Assembly: GCF_020329505.1 (NCBI RefSeq)
Contig: NZ_JAGKJJ010000006.1
Coordinates: 124,001 to 188,000 of the forward strand
Direction: 5' to 3'
Origin: Bradyrhizobium semiaridum
GTDB taxonomy: Bacteria > Pseudomonadota > Alphaproteobacteria > Rhizobiales > Xanthobacteraceae
DNA: 64,000 bases
Part shown: positions 47,248 through 57,047 of the stretch, one piece after another
How positions within the stretch are numbered: position 1 is the stretch's first letter
Layout: every line of letters begins with the position of its first letter
Made by a program: the position numbers and the translations under genes
Notes under the pieces: generated by a model
Seen by the model: the letters and a program-made list of their open reading frames with translations, nothing else
Told to the model about the DNA's origin: nothing
Database searches by the model: none

Positions 47248-48558
47248 TTACTTGTAGCTGTAGGTGGTGCCGGCGGGCAGCGGCAGCACGGTCTCGCGCT
47301 GCATCTGGCTCTTCGGCCACACCACGTAGGATTTGTCGTCGATATATTGCAGCACCACCGGAAACGAGCGTGAATTCTGCCCGGCAAACTGCTCGCCCTC
47401 GCCGTAGAACTTGACGCCGAAGCCAAGCATGGTCCCACCCTCGGGAATGTCGGTGTCGAGCGCGGCCTTGCGCAGCGCGTCGGGATCGACGCCGCCATAT
47501 TTCTTGATCGCGCGCGGCAGCACGTCGTCCATGAATACATAGGCGTTGGAGGCGCCGATGCCGACATGGGCGGAGCGGATCGGCACGCCGGGCTTCAGCT
47601 TGTCGAACGCCTCGCCGATCATCTTGATCACCGGCGGCAGCTTCTTGTCCATGCTGGTCTGGTTGGCGAGCCAGATCGAGATCGGGTCTGTATTGAAGAG
47701 ATAATTGGCGTCGCCGCCGAGCCCTTCCTTCAGCTTCTCGTAGACGCCATAGCCCGCCCCATGGCCGACGATGGCGCCGAACTTCAGCCCCTGCTCGCGC
47801 GCCTGGCGGAACAGAAGCGTAATGTCCGGATTGTAGCCGGTGTGGAAAATCACGTCGGGCCGTGCGCGCTTCAGCTTGGTCACCAGCGCCGAGAGGTCGG
47901 GCGCGGTCGCTGAATAGCCCTCCTTCAGCACGATGTTGAAGCCGGCCTTCTTGGCCCCGGCTTCATTGCCCTTGGCGACGTCGACGCCATAGGCGCCGTC
48001 CTCATGGATGATCGCGACCCGCAGGTCCCTCGGCTCCTTGCCGAACTTGGATTGCGCCTGGTTGGCGATGAAATCCATCGTCATCAAGCCGAACTGGTCT
48101 CCACTCGCCTGCGGGCGGAACACGTATTTGTATTTCTTGCCATCGAACACCGACGAGGAAATGCAGGTGGTCATCCACATGAACTTCTTCAGCTGCTCGA
48201 CCCGGGCAGCCACCGGCACGCATTGCGCCGAGGAGAAGAAGCCCATTACCATGTCGACCTTTTCCTGCTCGAGCAGGCGGACGGCTTCGTTGATGGCAAT
48301 GTCGGGCTTGCTCTGGGCATCGGCATAGACCGCCTCGACCTTGTAGCCTTCGACGCCGGTCTTGGCGTAATGGTCGAGCATGATCTTGACGCCGGTATAG
48401 TTCAGCTCAGAACCGCCGCCAGCGAGCGGACCGGTGAGGTCGAAGATCACGCCGATCTTGATCTTCTTGTCCTGCGCATGGGCGTTCACCGTGACGCACA
48501 ATGCCGCAATCGCGACGGACAGACCCGCAAGCCAGCGGGCACCCTTCATGACCGGCAT
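47248..48558 (-). CDS. Liv-type ABC transporter substrate-binding protein
   Basis: 436 residues from ATG 48558 with GGGAGGG upstream. Signal peptide LAGLSVAIAALCVTVNAHA is followed by QDKKIKIGVIFDLTGPLAGG, the standard start of LivJ/LivK-like Peripla_BP_6 proteins. Two Cys in SSAQCVPVAAR and MTTCISSSVFDG may form a disulfide. First gene of the livGF-HM cluster. It is longer than classical LivK (about 370), which suggests a non-amino-acid ligand, but that is only an inference. Confidence 0.9.
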   Translation of the reverse strand: MPVMKGARWLAGLSVAIAALCVTVNAHAQDKKIKIGVIFDLTGPLAGGGSELNYTGVKIMLDHYAKTGVEGYKVEAVYADAQSKPDIAINEAVRLLEQEKVDMVMGFFSSAQCVPVAARVEQLKKFMWMTTCISSSVFDGKKYKYVFRPQASGDQFGLMTMDFIANQAQSKFGKEPRDLRVAIIHEDGAYGVDVAKGNEAGAKKAGFNIVLKEGYSATAPDLSALVTKLKRARPDVIFHTGYNPDITLLFRQAREQGLKFGAIVGHGAGYGVYEKLKEGLGGDANYLFNTDPISIWLANQTSMDKKLPPVIKMIGEAFDKLKPGVPIRSAHVGIGASNAYVFMDDVLPRAIKKYGGVDPDALRKAALDTDIPEGGTMLGFGVKFYGEGEQFAGQNSRSFPVVLQYIDDKSYVVWPKSQMQRETVLPLPAGTTYSYK

Positions 48559-48813
48559 GAAATCCCTCCCCAGAGATTGTGCACTGCATTTTTATGGTTG
48601 TCGTGCTGCCCTATCACAGAGGCAGCGACCGAGGATGTCAAGCGCAATGGCTGCGTCCGCACGGCGCAGGGCTGATCAAAGCTTCAGCACCTGGTTGCAA
48701 ATCCAGGAGAGTCTCAGGCGTCCCGCTGCACAGTCTGCTTTCGGTCAAGGGCCATCAGCGACGGCCGATCCTGGCGATCGGCGCTTCACCGTGAGAAAGG
48801 CGACAATGCACGG

Positions 48814-49524
48814 CTACGCCGACAGCTGCGTTTCGATAAACGCGGTGACGAAACGCGGCATCGCGCCGGTGAGATCGGCGCGGCTGCGCACCAGGTGGAT
48901 GGCGGCCAGTTCCGGATCGTCCTGCCGCGCGAGGTTGGCCTCGATCCGCGCGCGCAACTCCTCGCCCGGCGCGTCGGCGCGGAGGATCCGCATCATCGCG
49001 AGCGCGGGCCCGGTGTAGATGCAGTGCCAGTCCGTATCCGCGCGGCAATCGGCCGGTGACAGGCCGGTCTCCTCCTCGAGCTCGCGCAGCACGCTGCCGG
49101 CGATATCGACGGTGTCGCCCCTGATGTCGTCGAGATCGGGCGTTCCGGACGGAAAGTAGATGCGGCCGGGATTGGCGGTGTGCTCGCCCATCTCGCCGAG
49201 CACGAAGGCGCCGTCGCTGGCGAGCAGCGCGCCCATCCCGAAACCGTTGAAGATCTCCGGATCGGGAAAGCCCCAGTCGCGCCAGGCGAGGAAGCTGGCA
49301 AAATCGGTTTCGAAATAATTGGCGCTGAGCCGGTCGTCCGCAAACACCAGATCGCGGCCGAGCAGCACGCGGCCGTTCCACAGGCTCGGCTTGGCGCGCT
49401 GCTGCACAGCGAAGTGCGCATCGATCTCGGCGCGGCGCTGATCCGCGAACGGCCACGGGCGCTGCTGCAATGTCAGGTCAAGCGTGGTGACGCGCTGAAT
49501 GACCGGAACCTGCATGCCATTCAC
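48814..49524 (-). CDS. NUDIX-domain hydrolase
   Basis: About 236 residues. I place the start at GTG 49524, which has AGGAAG seven bases upstream; ATG 49515 is possible. The Nudix helix is recognisable as VLRELEEETGLSPAD, giving the catalytic REx-EE-xTG part, but the upstream half of the box (normally Gx5E) reads DDIRGDTVDIAG and is degenerate. Such enzymes split nucleoside diphosphates linked to another moiety. It lies 3' of a NitT/TauT-type binding protein, with a 58-bp gap, on the same strand. Confidence 0.75.
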   Translation of the reverse strand: MNGMQVPVIQRVTTLDLTLQQRPWPFADQRRAEIDAHFAVQQRAKPSLWNGRVLLGRDLVFADDRLSANYFETDFASFLAWRDWGFPDPEIFNGFGMGALLASDGAFVLGEMGEHTANPGRIYFPSGTPDLDDIRGDTVDIAGSVLRELEEETGLSPADCRADTDWHCIYTGPALAMMRILRADAPGEELRARIEANLARQDDPELAAIHLVRSRADLTGAMPRFVTAFIETQLSA

Positions 49525-49582
49525 CGCGTCACTTCCTAGCCCGAGCATTGTTCCGACGCGGCCCCGCCGGATCGCATCATGT

Positions 49583-50611
49583 CTACTTCGCGTTCGATCC
49601 GGTCGTTTTCTTGACCTGGTCGACAAATTTGTTGGTGTAGGTCTTGGTGACGTCGATGCCGGCCTTCGCCACCTCGGGCGAGCCGGTGCTGAACACCGCG
49701 AGCACGGCCTCGGCCCCCTTCGGGTCCATCTTGCCGGTCTGCGAATACATCGGAATCGTATTCTTGAGCGCGGCGAGATACTGCGCCTTGTCCTTACCGA
49801 CGATCTCGTCCGGCATCTTGGCCATGATCTCTTCCGCTGAATGCGAATGGATCCAGTTGAGGGTCGCCATGATGGCGTCGGTCAAGCCCTGTGCTTCCTT
49901 CTCGTGGCCATTGACCCAGGCCGTGGTCGAGTAGAGCGCACCGCCCGGATATTCGCCGCCGAACACCTCGAGCGTATCGTGCTGGGTGCGGGTGTCGCTG
50001 AGGATCTTGAGGTCCTTGTGAGTCCCCTGCAGCACGGTGACGGCGGGATCGAGCATCACGGCGGCATCGATCTGGCCCTGCTCCATCGCGGCGACCGCGG
50101 TGGCGCCGAGGCCGACGCCGATCACCGCGGTGTTCATCGGATCGATGCCGTTCTTCTTCAACAGATACTTCAGAAAGAAATCGGTCGAGGAGCCTGGCGC
50201 GCTGACGCCGACCTTCTTGCCGGCCAGATCCTTGATCGCATTGATCTCGCCGGTGTGCTTCGGCGAGACCACCAGCACGAGGCCGGGATAGCGGTCATAG
50301 ACCACGAAGGCCTGCAGCTCCTGCTTCTTGGCGGCGAGATTGACGCAATGGTCGAAATAGCCGGAAACGACGTCGGCGCTGCCGCCGAGCACGGCTTTGA
50401 GCGCGTCCGAGCCGCCCTTGAGGTCGACCAGTTCGACCGCGAGCCCGGCCTTGTCGTATTCGCCGAGTTGCTTGGCCAGCACAGTCGGCAGATAACACAG
50501 ACAGGCGCCGCCGCCGATGGCGATCGTGACCTTGCTTTGCGCTGCGGCAAGACCCGTGCTGACCACGAGCGCCAGCACTGCGCCGGCCAGCCTGCCAAAT
50601 ATCGTCCTCAT
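49583..50611 (-). CDS. NitT/TauT-type ABC substrate-binding protein
   Basis: 342 residues from ATG 50611 with GGAGGACGTC upstream. Signal peptide LAGAVLALVVSTGLAAA then QSKVTIAIGGGACLCYLPTV. The NMT1/SsuA-like fold shows LVDLKGGSDALKAVLGGSAD, LAGKKVGVSAPGSSTDFFLK and GVGLGATAVAAMEQGQIDAA. It binds a small organic ligand in the periplasm. No permease or ATPase is adjacent; the best partners are the genes at 54338-55944, in the same orientation 3.7 kb away. Confidence 0.87.
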   Translation of the reverse strand: MRTIFGRLAGAVLALVVSTGLAAAQSKVTIAIGGGACLCYLPTVLAKQLGEYDKAGLAVELVDLKGGSDALKAVLGGSADVVSGYFDHCVNLAAKKQELQAFVVYDRYPGLVLVVSPKHTGEINAIKDLAGKKVGVSAPGSSTDFFLKYLLKKNGIDPMNTAVIGVGLGATAVAAMEQGQIDAAVMLDPAVTVLQGTHKDLKILSDTRTQHDTLEVFGGEYPGGALYSTTAWVNGHEKEAQGLTDAIMATLNWIHSHSAEEIMAKMPDEIVGKDKAQYLAALKNTIPMYSQTGKMDPKGAEAVLAVFSTGSPEVAKAGIDVTKTYTNKFVDQVKKTTGSNAK

Positions 50612-50941
50612 GACGTCCTCCACTCGAATTTGGCGGCAACATAATGCAGTGCGGCAGGCTTGAGAAGGCGGCTTTCCGATAGCTGGTCAACCTCGCCGCG
50701 GCGACATAGCATTCCGCCGCAGGCGCCTGACGATACGAAGCTGCTGGATTGGTTCAAAGCTCTCGATCGTCATTGCGAGCCAACGGGTCGCGCGGATGCG
50801 CGCCCGATGACAGGCTCGGCGAAGCAGTCCATCCCATCAGCATATGCGGGCCGCTGGATTGCTTCGTTGCGTCGCTCCTCGCGATGACGGCAGAATACGT
50901 CGCTGTGTAAGGCTGGCAGAGGCACGGAGCGTCGTGCCACC
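50612..50941. repeat. Intergenic repeat region
   Basis: Contains CGTCATTGCGAGCCAACGGG (50769-50788) and, 100 bp later, GCGTCGCTCCTCGCGATGAC (50869-50888), imperfect inverted arms of the CGTCATTGCGAGC-type repeat common in these genomes, plus the repeated GCTGGATTG (50742, 50851). No gene seen. Confidence 0.5.
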
Positions 50942-51847
50942 CTACGCTCTACGTCCTACCGCGAAATACGCCTCATGATCGATATCCGCGAGCAGGCCCG
51001 GCTGCTGCGGCTGCCAGCCGAGTGCCGCGCGGGTGCGTGCGCTCGAGGTCGGCACGTCGAAGGCCGCGAACCTTGCGAACCAGCCGAAATGCAGGGCCGC
51101 CTCGGCGGGTGATTTCGAGACCAGCGGAACATCGAGCCGGCGCGCGATCACCTCGGCGATCGCCTTGAACGGCACGCCCTCGTCGGCCACCGCATGGAAT
51201 GGCCCACCCTCGACGCCGCGCTCCAGCGCCAGGCGATAGACGCGCGCCGCATCAAGCCGGTGCACGCCGGGCCAGCGGTTTTGCCCGTCTCCAATATAGG
51301 CCGAGGCGCCCTGCTCGCGCGCGATCGCGATGAGGCGCGGCACGAAGCCGTGATCGCCATGGCCGTGCACCGAGGGCGGTAGCCGCACCACGGCAGCGCG
51401 CACGCCGCGCGCGGCTACCGCCGTCGTCGTCGCCTCCGACGCACGCGGATAGGAATCGGAGACCGGGATCGGCGGATCCTCTTCCGTCGCGACGCGGCCC
51501 TGAGCCACGCGCGCGACACCCGACGTCGTGATCAGCGGACGCCTGGAGCCTTCCAGCACCGCGCCGAGCGTCTCGATGGCGCGGCGGTCATCGGCGCAGT
51601 TCTGCGCGAATCTCGAAAAGTCGTGGTTGAAGGCGCAATGGATCACCGCGTCCGCCTGAGCCGCCCCGCTTCTGAGGCTGTCGAGATCTTGGAGCGTTCC
51701 GTAGTGAACCTCGGCACCGGCGGCGGCGAGCGCCTCCGCGCCTTTGTCCCACCGGGTCATGCCCAGCACCTGATGGCCGGCGGCAATCAATTCCCTGGTG
51801 ACGGCCGAACCGACCCAGCCGGTGGCTCCAGTGACAAACACGCGCAT
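50942..51847 (-). CDS. NAD-dependent epimerase/dehydratase family oxidoreductase
   Basis: 301 residues from ATG 51847 ([16 protein letters not shown]). Extended short-chain dehydrogenase: Rossmann motif [19 protein letters not shown], and a Ser-x-Tyr-type active site that seems altered ([16 protein letters not shown] has Tyr but Arg three and Ala four residues on, so YxxxK is not met). [20 protein letters not shown] is typical of the family. It is divergent from an XRE regulator, 90 bp away, the usual arrangement for regulator and target. Substrate unknown. Confidence 0.8.
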   Translation of the reverse strand: MRVFVTGATGWVGSAVTRELIAAGHQVLGMTRWDKGAEALAAAGAEVHYGTLQDLDSLRSGAAQADAVIHCAFNHDFSRFAQNCADDRRAIETLGAVLEGSRRPLITTSGVARVAQGRVATEEDPPIPVSDSYPRASEATTTAVAARGVRAAVVRLPPSVHGHGDHGFVPRLIAIAREQGASAYIGDGQNRWPGVHRLDAARVYRLALERGVEGGPFHAVADEGVPFKAIAEVIARRLDVPLVSKSPAEAALHFGWFARFAAFDVPTSSARTRAALGWQPQQPGLLADIDHEAYFAVGRRA

Positions 51848-51937
51848 GCAAAGTCTCCAGTTTAGCTGGCGACAAATTTCGCGGCTCACGCTATTCTGGT
51901 AAAGTAGTGACTATATCATGGTATACTAGATAACAGG

Positions 51938-52771
51938 ATGAGCGAGCCGCTCGCTCACGAGAACCTGCTCGGCGCCTATCTGAAGGACCGCCGCAGCAAG
52001 CTCGATCCGGCCGCGTTGGGCTTTCCCGCGGAACGAAGGCGCACGCCGGGACTGCGCCGCGAGGAGGTGGCGCAGCGCGCCAATATCAGCCCGACCTGGT
52101 ACACCTGGCTCGAACAGGGCCGCGGCGGCGCGCCGTCAGCCGACGTGCTCGACCGCATAGCGCGGGCGCTGATGCTGACTGATGTCGAGCGCGAGCACCT
52201 GTTCCTGCTCGGGCTCGGCCGCGCACCCGAGGTGCGCTACCAGCGCAGCGAAGGTGTGACGCCGCGGCTGCAACGCGTGCTCGAGGCGCTGTCGCCGAGC
52301 CCGGCGGTGATCAGGACCGCGACATGGGACGTGGTCGCCTGGAACAAGGCGGCGACCGTCGTGCTGACGGACTACGGCGCGCTGCCGCCGCACCAGCGCA
52401 ACATCCTGCGCTTCATCTTCCTCGATCCGCGGGTCCGCGCCGCACAATACGACTGGGCGAGCGTGGCGCGCTTCGTGGTCGGCGCGTTCAGGGTCGATGC
52501 GGCCCGCGCCGGCGCCGCGACGGCGGTGCAGCCGTTCGTCGACGAACTGTGCCGGCTCAGCCCCGAATTCGCGGCGCTGTGGCGCGACAATGACGTTCGC
52601 AGCCATGGCGACGGCGTCAAGCATCTGCGGCACCCGATCCTCGGCCCGATCGCATTCGAGTACTCCGTATTCGCAGTCGATGGCCGGCCGGATCTCAGCA
52701 TGGTGGTCTACAATCCCGTGGACGCCGGGGTCGTCGCGAAGATCCGCGAACTGATCGATGCGGCGCGTTAG
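51938..52771 (+). CDS. XRE-family regulator with MmyB-like ligand domain
   Basis: 277 residues. N-terminal helix-turn-helix (about 10-75): RRTPGLRREEVAQRANISPT then WYTWLEQGRG. The C-terminal MmyB-like domain (about 105-270) shows VVAWNKAATVVLTDYGALPP and NILRFIFLDP, known from regulators that bind small hydrophobic ligands. It is divergent from the epimerase-like gene and probably controls it; the shared 90-bp region is AT-rich with a TATACT -10-like box at 51924-51929. Confidence 0.9.
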   Translation: MSEPLAHENLLGAYLKDRRSKLDPAALGFPAERRRTPGLRREEVAQRANISPTWYTWLEQGRGGAPSADVLDRIARALMLTDVEREHLFLLGLGRAPEVRYQRSEGVTPRLQRVLEALSPSPAVIRTATWDVVAWNKAATVVLTDYGALPPHQRNILRFIFLDPRVRAAQYDWASVARFVVGAFRVDAARAGAATAVQPFVDELCRLSPEFAALWRDNDVRSHGDGVKHLRHPILGPIAFEYSVFAVDGRPDLSMVVYNPVDAGVVAKIRELIDAAR

Positions 52772-52818
52772 CGCGGATCAGGTCGCCGCGATATCGCGCA
52801 TCACATCGACCGCCAAGC

Positions 52819-53637
52819 TCAAGGCGGGTCACTGGCAGCCACCGTCTGCGATCCGGCACTTTGTTGCGCGATGGTTTTTTCCAGCCGCGCGATGTTTTCC
52901 AGCAGGCGCTGGCTGGTCAGGACGAGGAAATAGTAGCCGAATTGCGGACTTTGAAAATAGAGCTCAAGCAGCCTGTCATAGGTGATGGTGAGAACCTGTC
53001 CGTCCTCTATGCATTCGACCGTCCCGGTTCGTCGGTTATTCGGCGTAAGGAAGCCTAGTTCTCCCATGAGACGCCCTGGCGGAAGCTCGACGTCGATTTC
53101 CTTGACCAGGAATCTTCCGGTGACGGTCAGAAACATTTCCGTCGCAACGTCACCTTTCTTGAACAGTCTGTCGCCCCGTTTGTAGCGGCGCTCGGTCATG
53201 AAAGGCCTGAGCCATTCCATCGACATGTCACCCTGTGTCGCAGTCCGCGCCTTCTTCACCAGCCTGAGCATCTGACGGAGGCGAACGGCATTGATCGGCA
53301 GCAACAACAGATAAAGCAGAAAAGTGCTGACGTTTCCCGTCAGCGCACCAAAGGTCGCGAAGAATGTACAGCCTGCCATATTGGCGACGCGCAGCGGCAC
53401 CATGGTCTGCATCAGCAAGGTCGCGACAAAGAAGATCGCGCCAATCAATGCAAACATGTTGGCAAGCGTTATGTTGGCCAAGCCGATTTCGAGCAGCCGG
53501 TTGAACAGCGCATCGTAGGTGATGTTGTTGGGATCGAGCCCCAATTGCACCAGTATCTTTGCGACCCTGAGATTGTCCGCGGCGGTATCGAGGATACGAT
53601 TGAGTATCGTCGAAAGATCTGCGCTGTTGAGCTCCAT
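52819..53637 (-). CDS. Membrane protein with cyclic-nucleotide-binding domain
   Basis: 272 residues from ATG 53637. Three hydrophobic segments (about 60-125: ANMFALIGAIFFVATLLMQT, ANMAGCTFFATFGALTG, VSTFLLYLLLLPI) precede a cNMP-binding domain (about 145-260) with YKRGDRLFKKGDVATEMFL and LPPGRLMGELGFLTPNNRRT, the phosphate-binding cassette. The organisation resembles Popeye-type proteins: short membrane part plus cytosolic cNMP sensor. It overlaps nothing; the 158-residue hypothetical gene lies 35 bp upstream. Confidence 0.8.
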   Translation of the reverse strand: MELNSADLSTILNRILDTAADNLRVAKILVQLGLDPNNITYDALFNRLLEIGLANITLANMFALIGAIFFVATLLMQTMVPLRVANMAGCTFFATFGALTGNVSTFLLYLLLLPINAVRLRQMLRLVKKARTATQGDMSMEWLRPFMTERRYKRGDRLFKKGDVATEMFLTVTGRFLVKEIDVELPPGRLMGELGFLTPNNRRTGTVECIEDGQVLTITYDRLLELYFQSPQFGYYFLVLTSQRLLENIARLEKTIAQQSAGSQTVAASDPP

Positions 53638-53672
53638 TGGATCTTCTCTTCGCGAAGCAGATTGAAGACGGT

Positions 53673-54149
53673 TCAATTCATGAGAAACGTGTAGGCGACG
53701 ATCAGGGCCACCATGGCAGCGAAGATCAGCAGGGCCGGCACGGATTTCCGGCCGGCGGGTCTGTCGGGCGCGGCCGCGGCCAGCCGGGCCGGCGGAGGCT
53801 TACGCGGTGTCTGAGACCGTGCGGCCCCTTTGGCCGCCGACATTGCAACGGCATCCAGCTCCGGCGCCGTGCCAAGGCCGCCCATCTCGCGATAGTAACC
53901 GGTGTAGACCTCGCGAACTGCCGCTGCTTTCGAGTCGGCCTCGCTCATCGCCTCAAGCCTCGCTCTATAATCGAGCAAGACCGCCTGCGCATTCGGAGGC
54001 AGGTCGTCGAAGCTCCCGAGCTTCGCCATCATGAGCCAAGTGGCAAAGTCCGCCTCAGCTTTGAAGTGGGCCTTTCGGGCGATCCTGATGCTCGGGCGTG
54101 AGGCCATCATTATCTGATCGACTTGCCATGCAAAAGCGCGGCATTTCAT
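53673..54149 (-). CDS. Hypothetical tail-anchored membrane protein
   Basis: 158 residues. A mainly helical N-terminal half (ADFATWLMMAKLGSFDDLPP, VLLDYRARLEAMSEADSKAA) is followed by a Pro/Ala-rich linker (about 108-135) and one C-terminal membrane helix VPALLIFAAMVALIVAYTFL, leaving MN at the end. This topology puts the N-terminal domain in the cytosol. It probably forms an operon with the cyclic-nucleotide-binding membrane protein. No family is recognised. Confidence 0.65.
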   Translation of the reverse strand: MKCRAFAWQVDQIMMASRPSIRIARKAHFKAEADFATWLMMAKLGSFDDLPPNAQAVLLDYRARLEAMSEADSKAAAVREVYTGYYREMGGLGTAPELDAVAMSAAKGAARSQTPRKPPPARLAAAAPDRPAGRKSVPALLIFAAMVALIVAYTFLMN

Positions 54150-54337
54150 GACGTTCGCTGAACGGTACGTCTAGGTGTGCGAGCTATCGAAGCCGGCGTC
54201 AAGTACCGCGTAGCGTCCGTTTCCCGCATAGCTCACGCATGAGCGCCCACGCCTACACCTTTCCTGTAACGTCGCCGTAACAGCCGTCTCGAAAAAACAT
54301 CCATACAACGTGCAGCCGAGGGGCATTGTCCCCGACC

Positions 54338-55123
54338 CTAATCCTGGCGCACCGCGGTCGGGCGCCACACCAAAAGCCGCTTCTCGACCAGCGTCACCAC
54401 CATGTCGATCAGCAGGACGAAGGCGGACAGCACGAACATGCCGGCGAACACGCCGGCAACGTCGAACACGCCTTCGGCCTGCTGGATCAGATAACCAAGC
54501 CCGGCCGCGGCGCCGAGATATTCGCCGACCACGGCGCCGACCACCGCGAAGCCGACCGAGGTGTGCAGCGAGGAGAACATCCAGGACAGCGCCGACGGCC
54601 AGTAGACGTGGCGCATCAATTGCCGCTCGTTCATGCCGAGCATGCGGCCGTTGTCGAGCACCGTGGTCGGGACTTCCTTGACGCCCTGATAGACGTTGAA
54701 AAACACGATAAAGAACACGAGGGTCACACCGAGCGCGACCTTTGACCAGACGCCGAGCCCGAACCACAGCGCGAAGATCGGCGCCAGCACCACGCGCGGC
54801 AGCGCGTTGACCATCTTCACATAGGGATCGAACACCGCGGCGACCCGCGGCTGCCGCGCGAACCAGAAGCCGACCAGGATGCCGCCGGCCGAGCCGATCA
54901 CGAAGGCGAGGATCGATTCCCACAGCGTGATCGCAAGATGCTTCCAAATCACGCCGGTCGAGAACCACTTGACGATCTGGCTGAACACGTCGACCGGATT
55001 GGAGAAGAAGAACGGCGGCAGCAGGATCCTGCCGAACAGCGGCACCGTGGTGAAGAACTGCCACAGCACCAGCGCGACGACGGCAACCAGGACCTGCAGA
55101 TAGAGCAGCGTGATGCGCGACAT
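54338..55123 (-). CDS. NitT/TauT-type ABC permease
   Basis: 261 residues with six membrane helices. The SsuC/TauC/NrtB family is shown by LPRVVLAPIFALWFGLGVWS, FFIVFFNVYQGVKEVPTTVL and the EAA loop LMRHVYWPSALSWMFSSLHT, then AVVGAVVGEYLGAAAGLGYL. Its start overlaps the stop of the ATPase gene. It would import small organic ligands such as sulfonates, nitriles or aromatics. The binding protein is likely the one at 49583-50611. Confidence 0.9.
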   Translation of the reverse strand: MSRITLLYLQVLVAVVALVLWQFFTTVPLFGRILLPPFFFSNPVDVFSQIVKWFSTGVIWKHLAITLWESILAFVIGSAGGILVGFWFARQPRVAAVFDPYVKMVNALPRVVLAPIFALWFGLGVWSKVALGVTLVFFIVFFNVYQGVKEVPTTVLDNGRMLGMNERQLMRHVYWPSALSWMFSSLHTSVGFAVVGAVVGEYLGAAAGLGYLIQQAEGVFDVAGVFAGMFVLSAFVLLIDMVVTLVEKRLLVWRPTAVRQD

Positions 55124-55944
55124 CAGGCGGCCCCCGCCTGGGTCGACTGCACATAGCCCTTCATCACTTCGTCCTTCAGCACGCTCCAGATCTCGCGGTG
55201 CAGGGCGTGAAAATCCTTTTCCATGCGAACTTCCGAAATGTCGCGCGGCCGCGGCAGCGCGATGCGCCAGTCGCCGATGATGCGCGCGGACGGGCCGGCC
55301 GACATGATGACGACGCGGTCAGCGAGCGCGATCGCCTCCTCGAGGTCGTGGGTAACGAACAGCACCGCCTTGCGGTCGGCACTCCACAATTCCAGGAGCA
55401 GGTTGCCCATGATCTGCCGGGTCTGCGCATCGAGCGGGCCGAACGGCTCGTCCATCAGCAATATCTTGGGATCGCGGATCAGGACTTGCGCCAGCGCGAC
55501 GCGCTTGCGCTGGCCGCCGGAGAGCATGTGCGGATAGCGACCCGCGAAGGCGCCGAGCCCGACCGAGCCCAGCCATTTCTGCGCACGGGCCAGTGCCTCG
55601 ACACGCGGCGTGCCCGTGATTTCGAGCCCGATCGCGACATTGTCGATCGCGGTCTTCCACGGGAACAGCGCGTCGGCCTGGAACAGGTAACCGGCGTCGC
55701 GGTTGAGGCCGGCCAGCGGCTGGTCGAAAATGCGCACGGCGCCGCCCGCCGGCCGCAGTAACCCGGCCGCAACGTTCAGCAACGTCGATTTGCCGCAGCC
55801 GGTCGGGCCGACGATGGCGACGAACTCGCCATGGGCCACTGCCAGGCTTGCCTTCTCGACCGCGGTATAGACGCGTCCGTCCGCCAACCGAAACGCCACC
55901 GTCGCGTCGTCAAGCGCGACCGCCGTCGGCCCTGTCTTTTCCAC
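55123..55944 (-). CDS. NitT/TauT-type ABC ATP-binding protein
   Basis: 273 residues. Walker A GPTGCGKSTLLN, signature MLSGGQRKRVALAQVL, Walker B ILLMDEPFGPLDAQT, and FVTHDLEEAIALADRVVIMS with the switch His. SsuB/TauB type. It is coupled to the permease gene and lies head-on to nothing; the panE-like gene starts 180 bp away on the plus strand, so the two are divergent. Confidence 0.92.
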   Translation of the reverse strand: MEKTGPTAVALDDATVAFRLADGRVYTAVEKASLAVAHGEFVAIVGPTGCGKSTLLNVAAGLLRPAGGAVRIFDQPLAGLNRDAGYLFQADALFPWKTAIDNVAIGLEITGTPRVEALARAQKWLGSVGLGAFAGRYPHMLSGGQRKRVALAQVLIRDPKILLMDEPFGPLDAQTRQIMGNLLLELWSADRKAVLFVTHDLEEAIALADRVVIMSAGPSARIIGDWRIALPRPRDISEVRMEKDFHALHREIWSVLKDEVMKGYVQSTQAGAA

Positions 55945-56123
55945 CCGCCGTCTCCCACGTTGGTGGAATGGCTTAGCGGTTCAAGCGGGCAAGTTCAACG
56001 CAGGAAGATGGCACGGGCTGCCAGCGGGCGTACGGTCGCGCGGCTTTCACGGCAAGCGGGTTGAGAAAAGCGCCGATATTGTCGAGGGTGCAGCCAAGGA
56101 CGACGGACGCGAGGAGACGGATC

Positions 56124-57047
56124 ATGCGGATTTCAGTGGTAGGCGCCGGTGGCGTCGGCGGCGGGTTTGGCGCGGCGCTTGCGCATGCCGGCGCGGACGT
56201 GACCTTCATCGCGCGCGGCGCACATCTCGCGGCGATGCGCAGCGAAGGGCTGAGGGTCCAAGGTGGCCGCGGCGAAACCCATCTGGTGCCGACCAAGGCG
56301 ACCGACGATCCGGCCAGCGTCGGGCCGGTCGATGTCGTGCTGTTCTGCGTCAAGCTGTGGGATGTCGAAAGCGCGGGCGCGCACATCAAGCCGATGGTCG
56401 GCGCGGACACCGCCGTCATCCCGCTGCAGAACGGCATCGATGCGCCGGAGCGGCTGCTCCCGATTCTCGGACCCAAGGCGGTGATGGGCGGCGTTGCCCA
56501 GATCAGCGCCTCGATCATCAGGCCGGGGGTGATCAACCAAGTCGGTACCTTCATGCGGATGATTTTCGGCGAGCTCGACGGCAGCATCACGCCGCGCGGC
56601 AAGGCGCTGCATGCGCTGTGCCTGAAGGCCGGCTTCGACGCCACGCTGAGCGAGCAGATCACGACCGAGCTGTGGATGAAGTTCGTGCTGCTCGCCACCA
56701 ATGCCGGCATGACCGCGGTCACCCGGCAGCCGATCGGCAAGCTGCGCGACGATCCCGATCTGCGGCCTCTGTTCGTCGCGGCCTGCGAGGAGACCATCGC
56801 GGTCGCCAAGGCCAGCGGCATCAAGCTGCCGGACGATGCGCTGACCAAGGTGCTCGACTTCATCGGGCACGCGCCGCCGGCGATGAAGGCGTCGATGGCG
56901 CTCGACCTCGAACGCGGCAACCGGCTCGAACTGCCCTGGCTCAACGGCAAGGTGGTCGCGCTCGGCCGCAAGCTCGGCGTGCCGACGCCGACGCACGACA
57001 TGCTATATGCGGTGCTGAAGCCCTATGCGATGGGCGCGCCGTCCTGA
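56124..57047 (+). CDS. 2-dehydropantoate 2-reductase family protein
   Basis: 307 residues from ATG 56124, behind GAGGAGACGG. The ApbA/PanE fold shows RISVVGAGGVGGGFGAALAH, VLFCVKLWD, VIPLQNGIDAPE with the conserved Asn, and the C-terminal LWMKFVLLATNAGMTAVTRQ. PanE reduces ketopantoate to pantoate with NADPH, but paralogues of unknown substrate are common in alphaproteobacteria. Its end overlaps the IclR gene on the other strand by 25 bp. Confidence 0.85.
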   Translation: MRISVVGAGGVGGGFGAALAHAGADVTFIARGAHLAAMRSEGLRVQGGRGETHLVPTKATDDPASVGPVDVVLFCVKLWDVESAGAHIKPMVGADTAVIPLQNGIDAPERLLPILGPKAVMGGVAQISASIIRPGVINQVGTFMRMIFGELDGSITPRGKALHALCLKAGFDATLSEQITTELWMKFVLLATNAGMTAVTRQPIGKLRDDPDLRPLFVAACEETIAVAKASGIKLPDDALTKVLDFIGHAPPAMKASMALDLERGNRLELPWLNGKVVALGRKLGVPTPTHDMLYAVLKPYAMGAPS

